The notes: generated from the sequence alone by a model not told the origin. A DNA stretch of 64,000 nt from Paenibacillus sp. JCM 10914 (GCF_001315105.1 NZ_BAZR01000001.1:62001-126000), one strand, 5' to 3'; shown: positions 8,989-18,636, counted from the first letter of the stretch. Numbers and translations are program-made.

Positions 8989-9522
8989 ATGGAAGCGATA
9001 TACTTGGGCTGTCTGATTGGTGGTGTACTGTTCGCTATCGTATCGGTTATACTGGGAGATATTTTAAGTTCGGCGCTTGACGGATTACTTGATTTTTTAT
9101 CCGTGGACTTCTTCAATCCGGTGGTCATTGCCGGGGGAATCACCGTCTTTGGCGGTACCGGTATTATGCTAACTAAGTACACTGACATGACTACAGGCGC
9201 TCATGTAACGCTGTCCGTCTTATCAGCCATCGTCATATCGATTATTGTCTACTTCGGTTATGTGAAGCCGATGGAGAACAGCGAGAATTCGACAGGCTTC
9301 TCCATGAAAGAGCTTGGTGGCAAGATCGGAGTCGTAACCGTACCGCTTCCAACCGAGGGCTTCGGCGAAGTTATGGTGAAGGTCGGGGCGAGTAATACCT
9401 TGCACACGGCATCCAGCTTTGATCGTAAGAAGATAGCTGCCGGTGATCGTGTGGTCGTCATCGATGTGGTAGACGGTGTCCTGAGAGTGTCCGAACTGGA
9501 AGAACGAAAAGGAGATGATTGA
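8989..9522 (+). CDS. yuaF: NfeD-family membrane protein, YuaF-like
   Basis: 177 residues with three to four hydrophobic N-terminal segments (about 5-25, 45-60, 70-90) and a C-terminal soluble OB-fold (about 105-177), ending VVVIDVVDGVLRVSELEE. This is the short NfeD form lacking a protease domain. NfeD proteins are encoded next to flotillins and act with them in membrane microdomain organisation. AGAGGGGGC precedes the ATG. The stop overlaps the possible TTG start of the flotillin gene, so translation is probably coupled. Expected to be induced by envelope stress through the ECF promoter upstream. Confidence 0.88.
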   Translation: MEAIYLGCLIGGVLFAIVSVILGDILSSALDGLLDFLSVDFFNPVVIAGGITVFGGTGIMLTKYTDMTTGAHVTLSVLSAIVISIIVYFGYVKPMENSENSTGFSMKELGGKIGVVTVPLPTEGFGEVMVKVGASNTLHTASSFDRKKIAAGDRVVVIDVVDGVLRVSELEERKGDD

Positions 9523-9527
9523 TTAGC

Positions 9528-11048
9528 ATGCCAGAGTATTTAGTTGTACCGTCCATTGTTGTAGCTGTTATTGTCGTATTGGGGCTAGCGTTCTGGGCTC
9601 GTTACAAAACGGTGAGTCCAGATGAAGCCATGATCGTTACTGGGTCATTCCTCGGGAGCAAGAACTTATCGGAGGATGAAACGGGTCGAAGAATCAAAAT
9701 TGTTCGTGGTGGCGGCGCTTTTATATTACCCGTATTTCAGCGCTCAGAATTCGTATCGCTCTTATCTCATAAACTAGACGTTATGACCCCTGAAGTATAT
9801 ACGGAGCAAGGCGTTCCGGTTATGGCCGATGGAGTTGCTATCATCAAGGTAGGCAGCTCAATCGAAGATGTAGCGACTGCAGCTGAGCAATTCATGGGTA
9901 AGCCGATTGAAGCGCTGAAGGGCGAAGCACAAGAAGTGCTCGAAGGCCATCTTCGTGCGATTCTGGGCTCCATGACCGTTGAGGAAGTCTATCGTAATCG
10001 CGACAAGTTCGCTCAGGAAGTACAAGGGGTGGCAGCAAGAGACCTGAAGAAGATGGGTTTGCAGATCGTTTCTTTCACGATCAAAGATGTTCGCGATAAA
10101 CATGGATATCTGGAAGCCCTTGGTAAGCCGCGGATCGCAACGGTTAAGCGGGATGCGGAGATCGCTGAAGCGGAGGCTGTGCGGGATGCACGTATCCAGA
10201 AAGCTCGTGCGGAAGAAGAAGGGCAGAAGGCTGAGGTTATCCGTGATACGAATATCGCTGAAGCTGAGAAGGAAAAGGAACTGAAGGTTGCTTCCTTTAA
10301 GAAGGAGCAGGATACAGCGAAGGCTGAGGCGGACCAAGCCTATCATATCCAGGAAGCGCGTGCGAAGCAAACGATGGTAGAAGAGCAGATGAAGGTAGAA
10401 CTCGTACGTAAAGAGCGTGAGATCGACCTGCAAGCCAAGGAAATCATGGTACGTGAGAAGCAATATGATGCCGACGTGAAGAAGAAAGCGGAAGCCGATC
10501 GTTATGCGGTTGAACAAGCGGCAGAAGCTGACAAGGCTCGTAAGATGCGTGAGGCTGATGCGCTGCAATACTCGATTGAGACGCAAGCGAAAGCTTCTGC
10601 CGAGCAGAAGCGTCTGGACGGTATGGCGGTTGCAGACGCAGAACGTGCGAAAGGTACGGCGGAAGCAGAGGTTATACGTCTGCGCGGTCTTGCCGAGGCG
10701 GAAGCGAAAGAGAAGCTGGCTGAAGCATTCTCCAAATTTGGAGAAGCGGCGGTACTCGATATTATTGTCAAAATGCTGCCTGAGCTTGCTGGCAAAATTG
10801 CTGAGCCGATGTCTTCCATCGATAAGCTTACGGTTGTGGATACCGGTAAAGGCGAAGGCGCTGCTCGCGTAAGCAATTATGTTACGGAACTGATGGCTAC
10901 CGCGCCGGAGATGCTGAAGAGTGTATCCGGGGTAGATCTGGAGGCATTGATTCAGGGACTGACGAAGAAGCCTGCTGCGGCCCATAAACCGGTCGTGGTA
11001 GAGCCGGAGCTGGCTACAGTGGAAACAAGTGTAACGAAAGAAGATTAG
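9528..11048 (+). CDS. yuaG: Flotillin, YuaG/FloT-like membrane scaffold
   Basis: 506-residue flotillin: one N-terminal membrane segment (about 3-24), an SPFH/band-7 domain (about 30-210, including TPEVYTEQGVPVMADG and SFTIKDVRDK) and a long Glu/Ala/Lys-rich coiled coil (about 215-400) that drives oligomerisation. It closely follows B. subtilis YuaG throughout, including the VDTG region near the end. It scaffolds functional membrane microdomains. The start is either ATG 9528 (GGAG 13 bases away) or TTG 9519, which overlaps the yuaF stop and is nearer the SD; B. subtilis YuaG begins MTMP, so the TTG form (MISMPEY) is also plausible. Confidence 0.93.
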   Translation: MPEYLVVPSIVVAVIVVLGLAFWARYKTVSPDEAMIVTGSFLGSKNLSEDETGRRIKIVRGGGAFILPVFQRSEFVSLLSHKLDVMTPEVYTEQGVPVMADGVAIIKVGSSIEDVATAAEQFMGKPIEALKGEAQEVLEGHLRAILGSMTVEEVYRNRDKFAQEVQGVAARDLKKMGLQIVSFTIKDVRDKHGYLEALGKPRIATVKRDAEIAEAEAVRDARIQKARAEEEGQKAEVIRDTNIAEAEKEKELKVASFKKEQDTAKAEADQAYHIQEARAKQTMVEEQMKVELVRKEREIDLQAKEIMVREKQYDADVKKKAEADRYAVEQAAEADKARKMREADALQYSIETQAKASAEQKRLDGMAVADAERAKGTAEAEVIRLRGLAEAEAKEKLAEAFSKFGEAAVLDIIVKMLPELAGKIAEPMSSIDKLTVVDTGKGEGAARVSNYVTELMATAPEMLKSVSGVDLEALIQGLTKKPAAAHKPVVVEPELATVETSVTKED

Positions 11049-11114
11049 GTTCACAACCTCCATTAAGAGGGAATGACAGCATCAAATACGGGATCATGAC
11101 GGTTCACAGTAAGG

Positions 11115-11157
11115 CAATGGCGGTGCTTGGGATGTTTCCTGCACCGCCATTGTTTTT
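11115..11157 (+). terminator. Terminator of the NfeD/flotillin operon
   Basis: CAATGGCGGTGC pairs with GCACCGCCATTG, followed by TTTTTG. Confidence 0.85.
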
Positions 11158-11222
11158 GCCCAGGGCGTTATTTTTTGATAAGATATCCGGGTACATGTGA
11201 TGATGAATAAAGAGGTGCGAAT

Positions 11223-12074
11223 GTGAGCAGCTTACAAGTGGCCAAAGTGCTGAATAATAACGTCATTATTGCAAGTCATCCTCATCATGGCGAGGTTGTT
11301 GTTATCGGGAAGGGCATCGGGTTTAACAGAAAGGCGAGGGATATGATTCCTGCTTCTGCTGCAGAGAAAATGTTCATACTCACGAAGCCTGAGGAGCAAG
11401 AGCAATATAAGCAACTCGTTTCCCATGTGGATGAGCGATTGATCGAAGCGATGAACGATATCGTAATGCATGCAGCCAGAGCCAGTGGTACGAACCTCAA
11501 TGAGCATATTCACGTTGCGCTAACCGATCATATTGCGTTTGCAATGAAGCGTCATCGTCAGGGATTATTTATTCATAATCCTTTTTTATATGAGACACGT
11601 GAGCTCTATCCGGAGGAATACAGAATGGCCGAGTATGCGGTCAAAACCATCCATGAGCGGCTGGGGATCGATCTCGGTGAGGAGGAGGCTGGTTTGATCA
11701 CGCTTCATTTTCACGGGGCCCTGACGAACCAGCATGTGTCGGAGGTGCGTAAACATTCCGAGTTGATCGCGGATCTGATCCATACGATTGAGTCACAACT
11801 GAATTTGGTCATCGCAAAAGACACGTTGGACTACTCCCGTCTGTTGACTCATCTCCGATTTGCGCTTGAGCGCATTCGGCGAGGTGAGAATGTGACGGAG
11901 ACCAGCTCATTGGATGAATTGCTGAAGCGGGAATATCCGGAGACATATTCGCTTGCGTGGAAGCTGACCAAGATGATGGAGCAGCGGCTGAAGAAGCCGG
12001 TATACCCGGCAGAGGTTAGTTATTTGACCGTCCATCTGGAGCGGATTATTGAGCGCAATGAGCATGGCGATTAG
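11223..12074 (+). CDS. glcT: BglG/LicT-family transcriptional antiterminator, GlcT-like
   Basis: 283 residues: an RNA-binding CAT domain (about 1-55, VAKVLNNNVIIASHP) followed by two PTS-regulation domains (about 70-170 and 175-283) carrying conserved histidines in NEHIHVALTDHI, LHFHGAL and YLTVHLERI. Such proteins bind an RNA hairpin to stop termination, and PTS phosphorylation controls them. The location just before a RAT-terminator element and PTS genes matches glcT-ptsGHI of B. subtilis. GTG 11223 follows AGAGGTG; the overlapping ATG at 11221 is out of frame. Confidence 0.92.
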   Translation: MSSLQVAKVLNNNVIIASHPHHGEVVVIGKGIGFNRKARDMIPASAAEKMFILTKPEEQEQYKQLVSHVDERLIEAMNDIVMHAARASGTNLNEHIHVALTDHIAFAMKRHRQGLFIHNPFLYETRELYPEEYRMAEYAVKTIHERLGIDLGEEEAGLITLHFHGALTNQHVSEVRKHSELIADLIHTIESQLNLVIAKDTLDYSRLLTHLRFALERIRRGENVTETSSLDELLKREYPETYSLAWKLTKMMEQRLKKPVYPAEVSYLTVHLERIIERNEHGD

Positions 12075-12110
12075 CGCAGAAGGAACAATTGGATAATCGA
12101 TGCGGTGTGG

Positions 12111-12139
12111 TTGCAAGGCAACTGAAACGGTGTTACAAT
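12111..12139 (+). promoter_or_regulatory. Promoter of the PTS IIBA-ptsHI operon
   Basis: TTGCAA (12111-12116), a 17-base spacer and TACAAT (12134-12139). Transcription would start just before the RAT element, leaving a leader of about 210 bases. Confidence 0.7.
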
Positions 12140-12180
12140 ACGGTCTGTAATAAAGTGAGGGCACAACTGAATATGGACAC

Positions 12181-12210
12181 GTGTAACTGATTCGATCAGG
12201 CATGAGTAAC
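12181..12210 (+). promoter_or_regulatory. Ribonucleic antiterminator (RAT) site for GlcT
   Basis: The stretch carries CTGATTCGATCAGG, which forms a small stem-loop, followed by CATGAG, in the arrangement recalled for the ptsG RAT. Its 3' half (GGCATGAGTA) is also the 5' arm of the terminator below, so GlcT binding would exclude terminator folding. Spacing behind the promoter and the glcT gene fits this role. Confidence 0.75.
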
Positions 12211-12301
12211 GCAGGAAAATTGGTTGTTTTTACCCTTTAAGGGGTAATCTAATTATTAAGATTAGGACAGCTGGATTTCCTTAGGTACTCATGCCTTTTT
12301 T
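12199..12301 (+). terminator. Conditional leader terminator of the PTS operon
   Basis: GGCATGAGTA (12199-12208) pairs with TACTCATGCC (12286-12295), followed by TTTTTT. The 77-base interior is itself structured: a GGAAA/TTTCC continuation of the stem, TACCC/GGGTA and AATCT/AGATT hairpins. This unusually large, branched terminator overlaps the RAT. Confidence 0.75.
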
Positions 12302-12356
12302 GATTGTCTGACCAAATCGACGTCATGAACACCAGCGACGGAGGTGCAGGGAATTC

Positions 12357-13144
12357 ATGAATAGGGTAACAAACCATGGCAGTCTTAGTCAGCTGTCAAG
12401 CCACATTATGGCTGCGCTTGGAGGTGAGACGAACATTGCCTTTCTGGATGCTTGTCTTTCTCGTCTACGGGTGAAGGTAAGAGATCGAGCCATCGTGGAC
12501 GATGCTCGGCTAGAACAGCTTGGGGCTGTGGGTGTGATTGAAACGGGGGATCAGATTCATGCCGTATTCGGTTTTCAATCCGGCAAACTCAAGTCCGAGA
12601 TTCAGAGCCTGATCAATCAAACGATCGTGGAACAGAAGATGGAACCTGCCCGAGGACGGCATACTTCATTGGATAGCCCCAGCGTAGTTGCGGAGAACAT
12701 CGTATGCCCTGTTGCCGGCGAATTGATCGACATATCGCAAGTACCTGATCCAGTCTTTGCGCAGCGTATGACGGGGGACGGCTTCGCGGTTTTCCCCAGC
12801 CACGGTTTATTTGTGTCTCCGGTAAAGGGTAAGATCGTTCATATTGCCCCTACCCAACATGCAGTTGCCGTCATGTCGGATGGTGGCATGGAAGTGCTGC
12901 TGCATGTTGGGGTGAATACAGTCAAACTAAGGGGACTTGGATTTGACGTGCTGGTCCAAGAAGGCGAAGCGGTGAAAGCCGGCCAGCCGATCATGCAAGT
13001 AGATTTGCAATTAGTCAAGGAGAGGCTCATTCGATCATATCGCCCGTTATTTTCTCCAACCTGCCCGAAGGGGCTGTGGTGAAATTGAATACATCCGGAG
13101 CAGTCAGACAACGTGAATCCGGTATCGTTACTATCCAAATTTAA
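12357..13144 (+). CDS. PTS glucose-type EIIB-EIIA protein, one-base frameshift near the C-terminus
   Basis: About 262 residues once joined. The EIIB domain (about 10-85) has the phosphorylatable cysteine in DACLSRLRVKV. The EIIA domain (about 105-262) has FAQRMTGDGFAVFPSHG and the active-site histidine in LLHVGVNTV. No IIC membrane domain is encoded, so it must work with a separate IIC or be purely regulatory. The frame breaks at about 13018-13025: the first frame ends at 13082, but a second frame continues with SPVIFSNLPEGAVVKLNTSG to a stop at 13144. The interval is 2 modulo 3, meaning one base is missing, perhaps an A from an AA pair. GGAGGTG precedes ATG 12357. Confidence 0.85.
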
Positions 13145-13163
13145 TGAAAGAGAGCTGATACAC

Positions 13164-13439
13164 ATGCAACAGACATTCAGAATTATTGACGAGGACGGAA
13201 TCCATGCACGGCCAGCGACGGCTTTGGTGAATACGGCGAATAAATATCAGGATACCGAGGCTTATGCAGAGGCGAACGGCAAGAAAGTAACATTGAAATC
13301 GATATTAGGCGTTCTCTCCCTTGGCTTGGAGGAAGGAAATATGCTGACTTTGATTGCCGAAGGCGGCAATGAAGCCGAAGCTTTAGCTGCTCTTCAAGAA
13401 GTGATGATTGGGGAAGGGCTAGGAGAGCTCTATGAATAA
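13164..13439 (+). CDS. ptsH: Phosphocarrier protein HPr
   Basis: 91-residue HPr. The catalytic His15 sits in DGIHARPAT and the regulatory Ser46 in [10 protein letters not shown], so it can be phosphorylated both by Enzyme I for sugar uptake and by HPr kinase for CcpA-mediated catabolite repression. ATG 13164 is preceded by AAGAGAG; a frame extending back to 13113 overlaps the upstream gene and is not needed. It overlaps ptsI by eight bases. Confidence 0.96.
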   Translation: MQQTFRIIDEDGIHARPATALVNTANKYQDTEAYAEANGKKVTLKSILGVLSLGLEEGNMLTLIAEGGNEAEALAALQEVMIGEGLGELYE

Positions 13440-15153
13440 TGTGAAAGGAATCGCGGCTTCTGCCGGAATCGCGATAGCAAGGGCTTTTATCGTAGAGCAT
13501 CCGGATTTTGCGGTGATTCGCAAGCAAGTTGACGATGTCGAAGCCGAAATCAACAAGCTGAATGCGGCACTGGCTCAGTCCAGGTCGGAGCTTGAGGATA
13601 TCAAAGCACGCACGCATGAGGAATTGGGGGAGAAGAAAGCGGAGATTTTTGAATCCCACCTGCTTATCCTGGGTGATCCTGAATTGATTGATCCGGTTAA
13701 AGCTAGAATCACATCGGAATCCGTCAACGCAGAGTTCGCATTGAATGAGACGGCAACCCAATTCATCGAGATGTTCGAGAATATGAAGAGCGCCTACTTG
13801 CAGGAGCGGGCCGCCGACATGCGAGATGTGACTAAGCGCATTCTTAAGTTTCTGCTTGGGCTCGACTATGTCAGCCCCTCTGAGATTAATGAGGAAGTCA
13901 TCGTAGTAGCGGAGGATCTAACCCCTTCCGATACGGCACAATTGAACCGAAATTACGTTAAAGGGTTTACGACGAATATCGGGGGACGTACTTCTCACTC
14001 GGCAATTATGGCGCGTTCGCTGGAAATTCCCGCTGTGGTGGGAACGAGAAATGTGCTTGGTGCCGTTCAGAACGGTGATTTAATGATCGTTGACGGCATC
14101 GATGGCGAAGTTATCATTAATCCGAGTGATGAGATCGTGGCGACATATCGCAACAAACAGCAGGTCTATGCTAAGCAAGTGGAAGAGTGGAGCAGGCTGC
14201 GACTGGAGCCGACGATGACCAGAGACGGCGTACACGTTGAACTGGCGGCGAATATCGGGACTCCGAACGATGTGACTGGCGTGCTCGAGAACGGCGGGGA
14301 AGCGGTAGGCTTGTATCGAACCGAGTTTTTGTATATGGGCAGGGATAAACTCCCCTCTGAAGAAGTTCAGTACGTGTCTTATAAATCAGTACTCGAAAAA
14401 ATGGAAGGCAAGCCGGTCGTCGTCCGCACGCTTGATATCGGCGGAGACAAGGAGCTGCCTTACCTAGATCTGCCGAAGGAGATGAATCCGTTTCTTGGGT
14501 ATCGAGCGATCAGGCTTTGCCTGGACCGCCAGGATATTTTCCGCACGCAATTGCGGGCGCTGCTCCGTGCAAGCGTTCACGGCAATTTGCGGATCATGTT
14601 CCCCATGATCGCAACGCTGACTGAGTTCCGTGAAGCGAAGTCGATCCTGGAAGAGGAGAAGGCTGGATTGCTGGCTGCAGGGACTGCGGTATCAGAACAT
14701 ATTCAGCTTGGCATTATGGTTGAAATACCTTCCACCGCGGTCATGGCGGATCAATTCGCCAAAGAGGTGGATTTCTTCAGCATCGGTACGAATGATCTGA
14801 TTCAATATACGATGGCAGCTGATCGCATGAATGAACAAGTGTCTTATCTATATCAGCCGTATAATCCGGCGATTCTGAAACTGATCCACATGGTGATCAG
14901 CGCTGCACATCGCGAAGGCCGCTGGGTCGGCATGTGCGGGGAGATGGCGGGCGACCAGACCGCTATTCCGATTTTACTGGGCCTTGGTTTAGACGAATTT
15001 AGTATGAGTGCTACTTCAATCCTGCCTGCTCGCAGTCAGATCAGCAAGCTGTCACGCAGTGATATGCAGGCGCTTGCGGAGAAAGCACTGAATCTTGCCA
15101 CTGCGGAAGAAGTCGTTGCACTTGTACAATCGATCGGAACGGATTCGGTATAA
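13432..15153 (+). CDS. ptsI: PTS Enzyme I (phosphoenolpyruvate-protein phosphotransferase)
   Basis: 573 residues. Takes phosphate from PEP and passes it to HPr. The active-site histidine is in [20 protein letters not shown] and the PEP-binding regions are [15 protein letters not shown] and [20 protein letters not shown], with the conserved cysteine in GMCGEMAGD. Length equals that of typical Firmicute Enzyme I. It overlaps ptsH and ends the PTS operon before a strong terminator. Confidence 0.97.
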   Translation: MNNVKGIAASAGIAIARAFIVEHPDFAVIRKQVDDVEAEINKLNAALAQSRSELEDIKARTHEELGEKKAEIFESHLLILGDPELIDPVKARITSESVNAEFALNETATQFIEMFENMKSAYLQERAADMRDVTKRILKFLLGLDYVSPSEINEEVIVVAEDLTPSDTAQLNRNYVKGFTTNIGGRTSHSAIMARSLEIPAVVGTRNVLGAVQNGDLMIVDGIDGEVIINPSDEIVATYRNKQQVYAKQVEEWSRLRLEPTMTRDGVHVELAANIGTPNDVTGVLENGGEAVGLYRTEFLYMGRDKLPSEEVQYVSYKSVLEKMEGKPVVVRTLDIGGDKELPYLDLPKEMNPFLGYRAIRLCLDRQDIFRTQLRALLRASVHGNLRIMFPMIATLTEFREAKSILEEEKAGLLAAGTAVSEHIQLGIMVEIPSTAVMADQFAKEVDFFSIGTNDLIQYTMAADRMNEQVSYLYQPYNPAILKLIHMVISAAHREGRWVGMCGEMAGDQTAIPILLGLGLDEFSMSATSILPARSQISKLSRSDMQALAEKALNLATAEEVVALVQSIGTDSV

Positions 15154-15179
15154 GTTTGTTACTGCGCATTGATATTGAT

Positions 15180-15210
15180 AGCATCTGTCCTGTTGGGCAG
15201 ATGCTTTTTT
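15180..15210 (+). terminator. Terminator of the PTS operon
   Basis: AGCATCTGTCC and GGCAGATGCT form a stem around a short loop, followed by TTTTTTTG. Confidence 0.9.
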
Positions 15211-15320
15211 TGTTCAAAATGAAAGACACTAGGCATAATTGCTAGTATAATAGCCTAAATATATGGATAAATGGCTTAAAACCCAAGCCAAATCAAGGCT
15301 TTTGGCATATAAATATGATA

Positions 15321-15334
15321 TGAAAGCGTTCTAT
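15321..15334 (+). promoter_or_regulatory. cre-like CcpA operator upstream of the pullulanase gene
   Basis: TGAAAGCGTTCTAT matches 12 of 14 positions of the cre consensus TGWAANCGNTNWCA and lies about 70 bases before the pullulanase start. A TATAAT at 15246-15251 upstream could be the promoter -10. Catabolite repression of the pullulanase is inferred. Confidence 0.5.
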
Positions 15335-15398
15335 TTCACATGCTAGAGGTCTGTCTTATGATTCTGACGCCCATACTAGGAAGTAAATCTACTTAAAA

Positions 15399-17779
15399 GT
15401 GACGGTGATGATGAGTATGGACATGATCAAGAGTTGTACGAGCATAAAACTAGGAGCGATCTATAATCAACGGGGAACGTCTTTTCAAGTCTGGGCTCCG
15501 GATGTTGTAAAAGTGAGTTTGGCTCTGTATGAGACGGCGGGCGATTATAATGAGGACGGTCAGGTAACTGAACACGAAGGTGGGAATCTACACTCGATGA
15601 TCAGGAGCTCCGATGGCGTATGGTCAACGTATGTATCTGGCGATATGCACGGAATCTACTATATGTATAAAGTGGAATCCGCTCAAGGCGCTGTTCGATA
15701 TACAGTCGATCCGTATGCTGTGGCTGTATCAGCCAACGGCTGCCGCGGTGTCATCATGAATCTGAGGAAGAGTGATCCGGAAGGGTGGGACTCCGATATC
15801 AGACCGTCTCTGCCAAAAGCAACGGATGCGATTCTGTATGAGTTACACGTACGTGATTTCTCGATCCATGAGGATTCGGGAATGAAATATAAAGGCAAGT
15901 ATAAGGCATTCACGGAGACCGGCTTGCGTGATCCATACGGTAACTCGGTTGGGCTGAATCATCTTGTTGAGCTGGGCATTACCCATGTTCATCTCCTGCC
16001 CATTTTTGATTTCAAAACCGTAAACGAACTGAGCGGGATGACTTCGAGCCCATCAAGTTCCGAATATAATTGGGGCTATGATCCGCAGCATTATAATGTG
16101 CCTGAGGGGTCTTATGCTACCGATCCCGCGAATCCGATCGCCCGCATACGCGAGGTGAAGGAGATGATTCAGGCGCTGCATGCCCATGGAATTCGCGTCA
16201 TCATGGACGTGGTTTATAACCATACGTATACTGTCGAAGATGGACCATTCGAGACTTTAGCGCCCGGCTACTTCTACCGTAAGGATGAGCGTGGACAACT
16301 CTCCAACGGTTCGGGGGTTGGCAATGAGCTGGCGACAGAAAGACCGATGGTACGCAAATTCATTAAGGACTCCTTGAAATATTGGGCGAAGGAATACCGT
16401 ATTGACGGGTTCCGCTTCGATTTGATGGCGCTGATCGATACGACGACGATGAGAGAGATTGTCACCGAGCTTCGGGATGAGGTGGAGCCGACGTTACTGT
16501 TCTATGGAGAGCCATGGACGGGGGGGAACAGCCCGCTTGCGGAGCAAACGGTTAAGGGGAGCCAACAGAATCAGGCTTTTGCCGTATTCAACGATCATTT
16601 CCGTCATGCCATTAAGGGAGATAACGATGGTAGCGGGAGAGGTTTTGCCACAGGGGAATCCTGGTGTGAGAACGCTGTGGTTGAAGGCATGATGGGGTCG
16701 ATCCATGATTTTGCTTACCATGCGAGCGAGACGGTGAACTATGTGACCGTGCACGATAATTTAAATCTATGGGATAAAGTGATCGTCTCGCAGGGATTGC
16801 GTGAGGAAGCCGGTTTTCTTGAGATGCAGGATGGTCAATTAAAGTACGGAGGGAACGTTGGAGAGGCGGTAGCGGCTTCCGATCCTTATGGCAGCATGAA
16901 TGAAGTCGATATCATGAGCTCGCCCATTCTTCGCCGGAGTCTGATCGCTAACGGAATCGTACTGCTCTCCCAAGGAATTCCGCTGCTGCACGCCGGAGAT
17001 GAACTGCTTCGAACCAAATACGGGGATCATAACAGCTATCGCAGCGGAGATGCCGTCAATGCGATTCGCTGGGCTGGCAAACATCGATTCAAGCCAGTGT
17101 TTGATTATTACAAAGGGTTGATTGCACTTCGTAAAGCATATTCCGTGTTTCGCTTGAGCAAACGAGATGAGATCGAACGGCAGATGGAATTTTTGCGTTG
17201 CAGCGACCGGATCGTGGCTTGCCGATTGTGGCATCGGGACGATCACCACGATGCGAGGCAATTGATGGTCATCATCAATGCCAACGAACATGATGTGGCT
17301 GTAGACCTCCCACCCACGCCGTACCGCTGGAACATCATTGTGAACGACCGCGCAGCTGGCACCGAACCGATTGGCTCGACGGATGGAGCATCTGTGACCG
17401 TGCCAGCACTGTCGATGATGGTCCTGTATGAAGATCAAACGGAATTGAAAAAAGGAATGGTTGCCATCGAATTGGAGTATGAGCGCAAGGACCAGGCTTA
17501 CGATGCTGGAATGCCTGGGTGTGGGGGAGCGGCGTTCAGGACGGCAGCGTCCATCTATACACGGGAGATGACGGTAAAGCCCGCGCGTTAATTTACGCTG
17601 CCGCCGGAGTGAAGCGAGTCGGCTGCATTCTCAGGTTAAGAGATTGGGAGCAGCGTGAAGGCGAGGCGGACCGCTTCATTGAAATCCCGGAGGGTCAGAC
17701 CTATGTAAGCGTGTTGATTAGGTGCGGAAATGACGGGGCATGGTCCGGCAATTCGGACGGTCAAGACGTGGCCAGCTGA
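15399..17779 (+). CDS. Type I pullulanase (GH13), C-terminal CBM41-like domain behind a one-base frameshift
   Basis: Debranching enzyme hydrolysing alpha-1,6 links in pullulan, glycogen or starch. An N-terminal CBM48-like domain (about 10-110) precedes the GH13 barrel with the type I pullulanase signature YNWGYDPQHYNVPEGSYAT, DVVYNHTY, the nucleophile in GFRFDLMALID, the acid/base in FYGEPWTGG and VTVHDNLNLWD. The first frame stops at 17591. A second frame reading WNAWVWGSGVQDGSV and LRLRDWEQREGEADRFIEIP matches the CBM41 pullulanase-associated domain, so one base (probably G) is missing at 17505-17506. No signal peptide is visible, so it is probably cytoplasmic. No clear SD; GTG 15399 or ATG 15417 may start it. 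Confidence 0.88.
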
Positions 17780-17820
17780 ATCCCTGAAGGACAAATATAT
17801 GTATTTCGTACGAAAAAAAA

Positions 17821-17853
17821 GGAGCTCTCTTTAGGTCACCTAAAGAGAGCTCC
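17821..17853. terminator. Perfect hairpin downstream of the pullulanase gene
   Basis: A 15-base-pair perfect stem (GGAGCTCTCTTTAGG and its complement) with a three-base loop. Eight A precede it and TTATATGTTATT follows, so it resembles a terminator on either strand; the T run is better for the minus strand. Confidence 0.7.
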
Positions 17854-17923
17854 TTATATGTTATTAAAAAGGGGTACAAGTTATTAACCTGCCAAGTGGC
17901 TGATGAAACAATTGAACATGCAT

Positions 17924-17949
17924 GATTAGTTAGCAGGTAAAAAGGGTAA
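17924..17949 (+). promoter_or_regulatory. Candidate sigma-B promoter of the L25/Ctc gene
   Basis: GATTAG (17924-17929), a 14-base spacer and GGGTAA (17944-17949) match the sigma-B consensus GTTTAA/GGGTAT at 4 and 5 of 6 positions. B. subtilis ctc is a classic sigma-B gene. The leader would be about 36 bases. Confidence 0.4.
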
Positions 17950-17991
17950 TAATGAGATAGACTTTGTTTTCGATAAAGGAGGACGTTACTC

Positions 17992-18621
17992 ATGTCAAAA
18001 GGAAACAACGTTAAACTTAAAGCAGATGTTCGTAATGAATTTACCCGGGCTTCGCGCCGAGAGCTTCGCGAAAACGGTGGACTTCCTGGTGTTGTATACG
18101 GTGGGGGCGAGGAGAGCATCGCGGTAGCTGTCGATTTTAAGGACACATCCAAACTGTTCCATACCGGACGTTCGGAGGTATTCAGGTTGGACATCCCTGG
18201 TTCAGGTGAGATTCCCGTTTTGATCAAAGACGTTCAGAAGAGACGCGGTAACGTATCTCATGTGGACTTTCTGCGGATATCGATGAACAAACCTGTACGG
18301 GTAACGGTAGCGATCGATTATCAAGGAACCGCCGCCGGAACGAAAACGGGTGGAATTCTGCAGACGCAGTTGACGGAGCTTGAAGTAGAGGGCTTACCTG
18401 GTAAACTGCCGTCGAACCTTGTTGCCGATGTATCGGCGCTCGAAGTTGGGGACAGGCTCACCGTAGCAGATCTGAACGTGCCGGAGGGCATTACGCTTCA
18501 CGCTTCGGAAGAAGAGATTCTGGCGACTGTCATGGTACCGCGGATCGTGGAAGAATCGCAAACGGATGACGAAGCTGCCGAGAATGTTACGGAGGATGGA
18601 AACGCTACGGAGACAGAATAA
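17992..18621 (+). CDS. ctc: 50S ribosomal protein L25 / general stress protein Ctc
   Basis: 209 residues: the L25 5S-rRNA-binding beta barrel (about 5-95, LPGVVYGGGEES and VLIKDVQKRRGNVSHVDFLR) followed by the TL5/Ctc C-terminal domain (about 100-190, LEVEGLPGKLPSNLVADVS) and an acidic tail. It binds 5S rRNA in the large subunit and in Bacillus is stress-induced. AAAGGAGG precedes the ATG. In Bacillus ctc lies near prs and pth; here it stands alone between terminators, so it may be a second copy, which cannot be decided from this window. Confidence 0.92.
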   Translation: MSKGNNVKLKADVRNEFTRASRRELRENGGLPGVVYGGGEESIAVAVDFKDTSKLFHTGRSEVFRLDIPGSGEIPVLIKDVQKRRGNVSHVDFLRISMNKPVRVTVAIDYQGTAAGTKTGGILQTQLTELEVEGLPGKLPSNLVADVSALEVGDRLTVADLNVPEGITLHASEEEILATVMVPRIVEESQTDDEAAENVTEDGNATETE

Positions 18622-18636
18622 TCTTAAGAGGCATAT

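Noticed and set aside
9858-11063. 401-codon open frame antisense to the flotillin gene
   Set aside because: It mirrors the Glu/Ala/Lys-rich coiled coil of the flotillin, has no SD and no recognisable domain; the opposite frame is clearly conserved.
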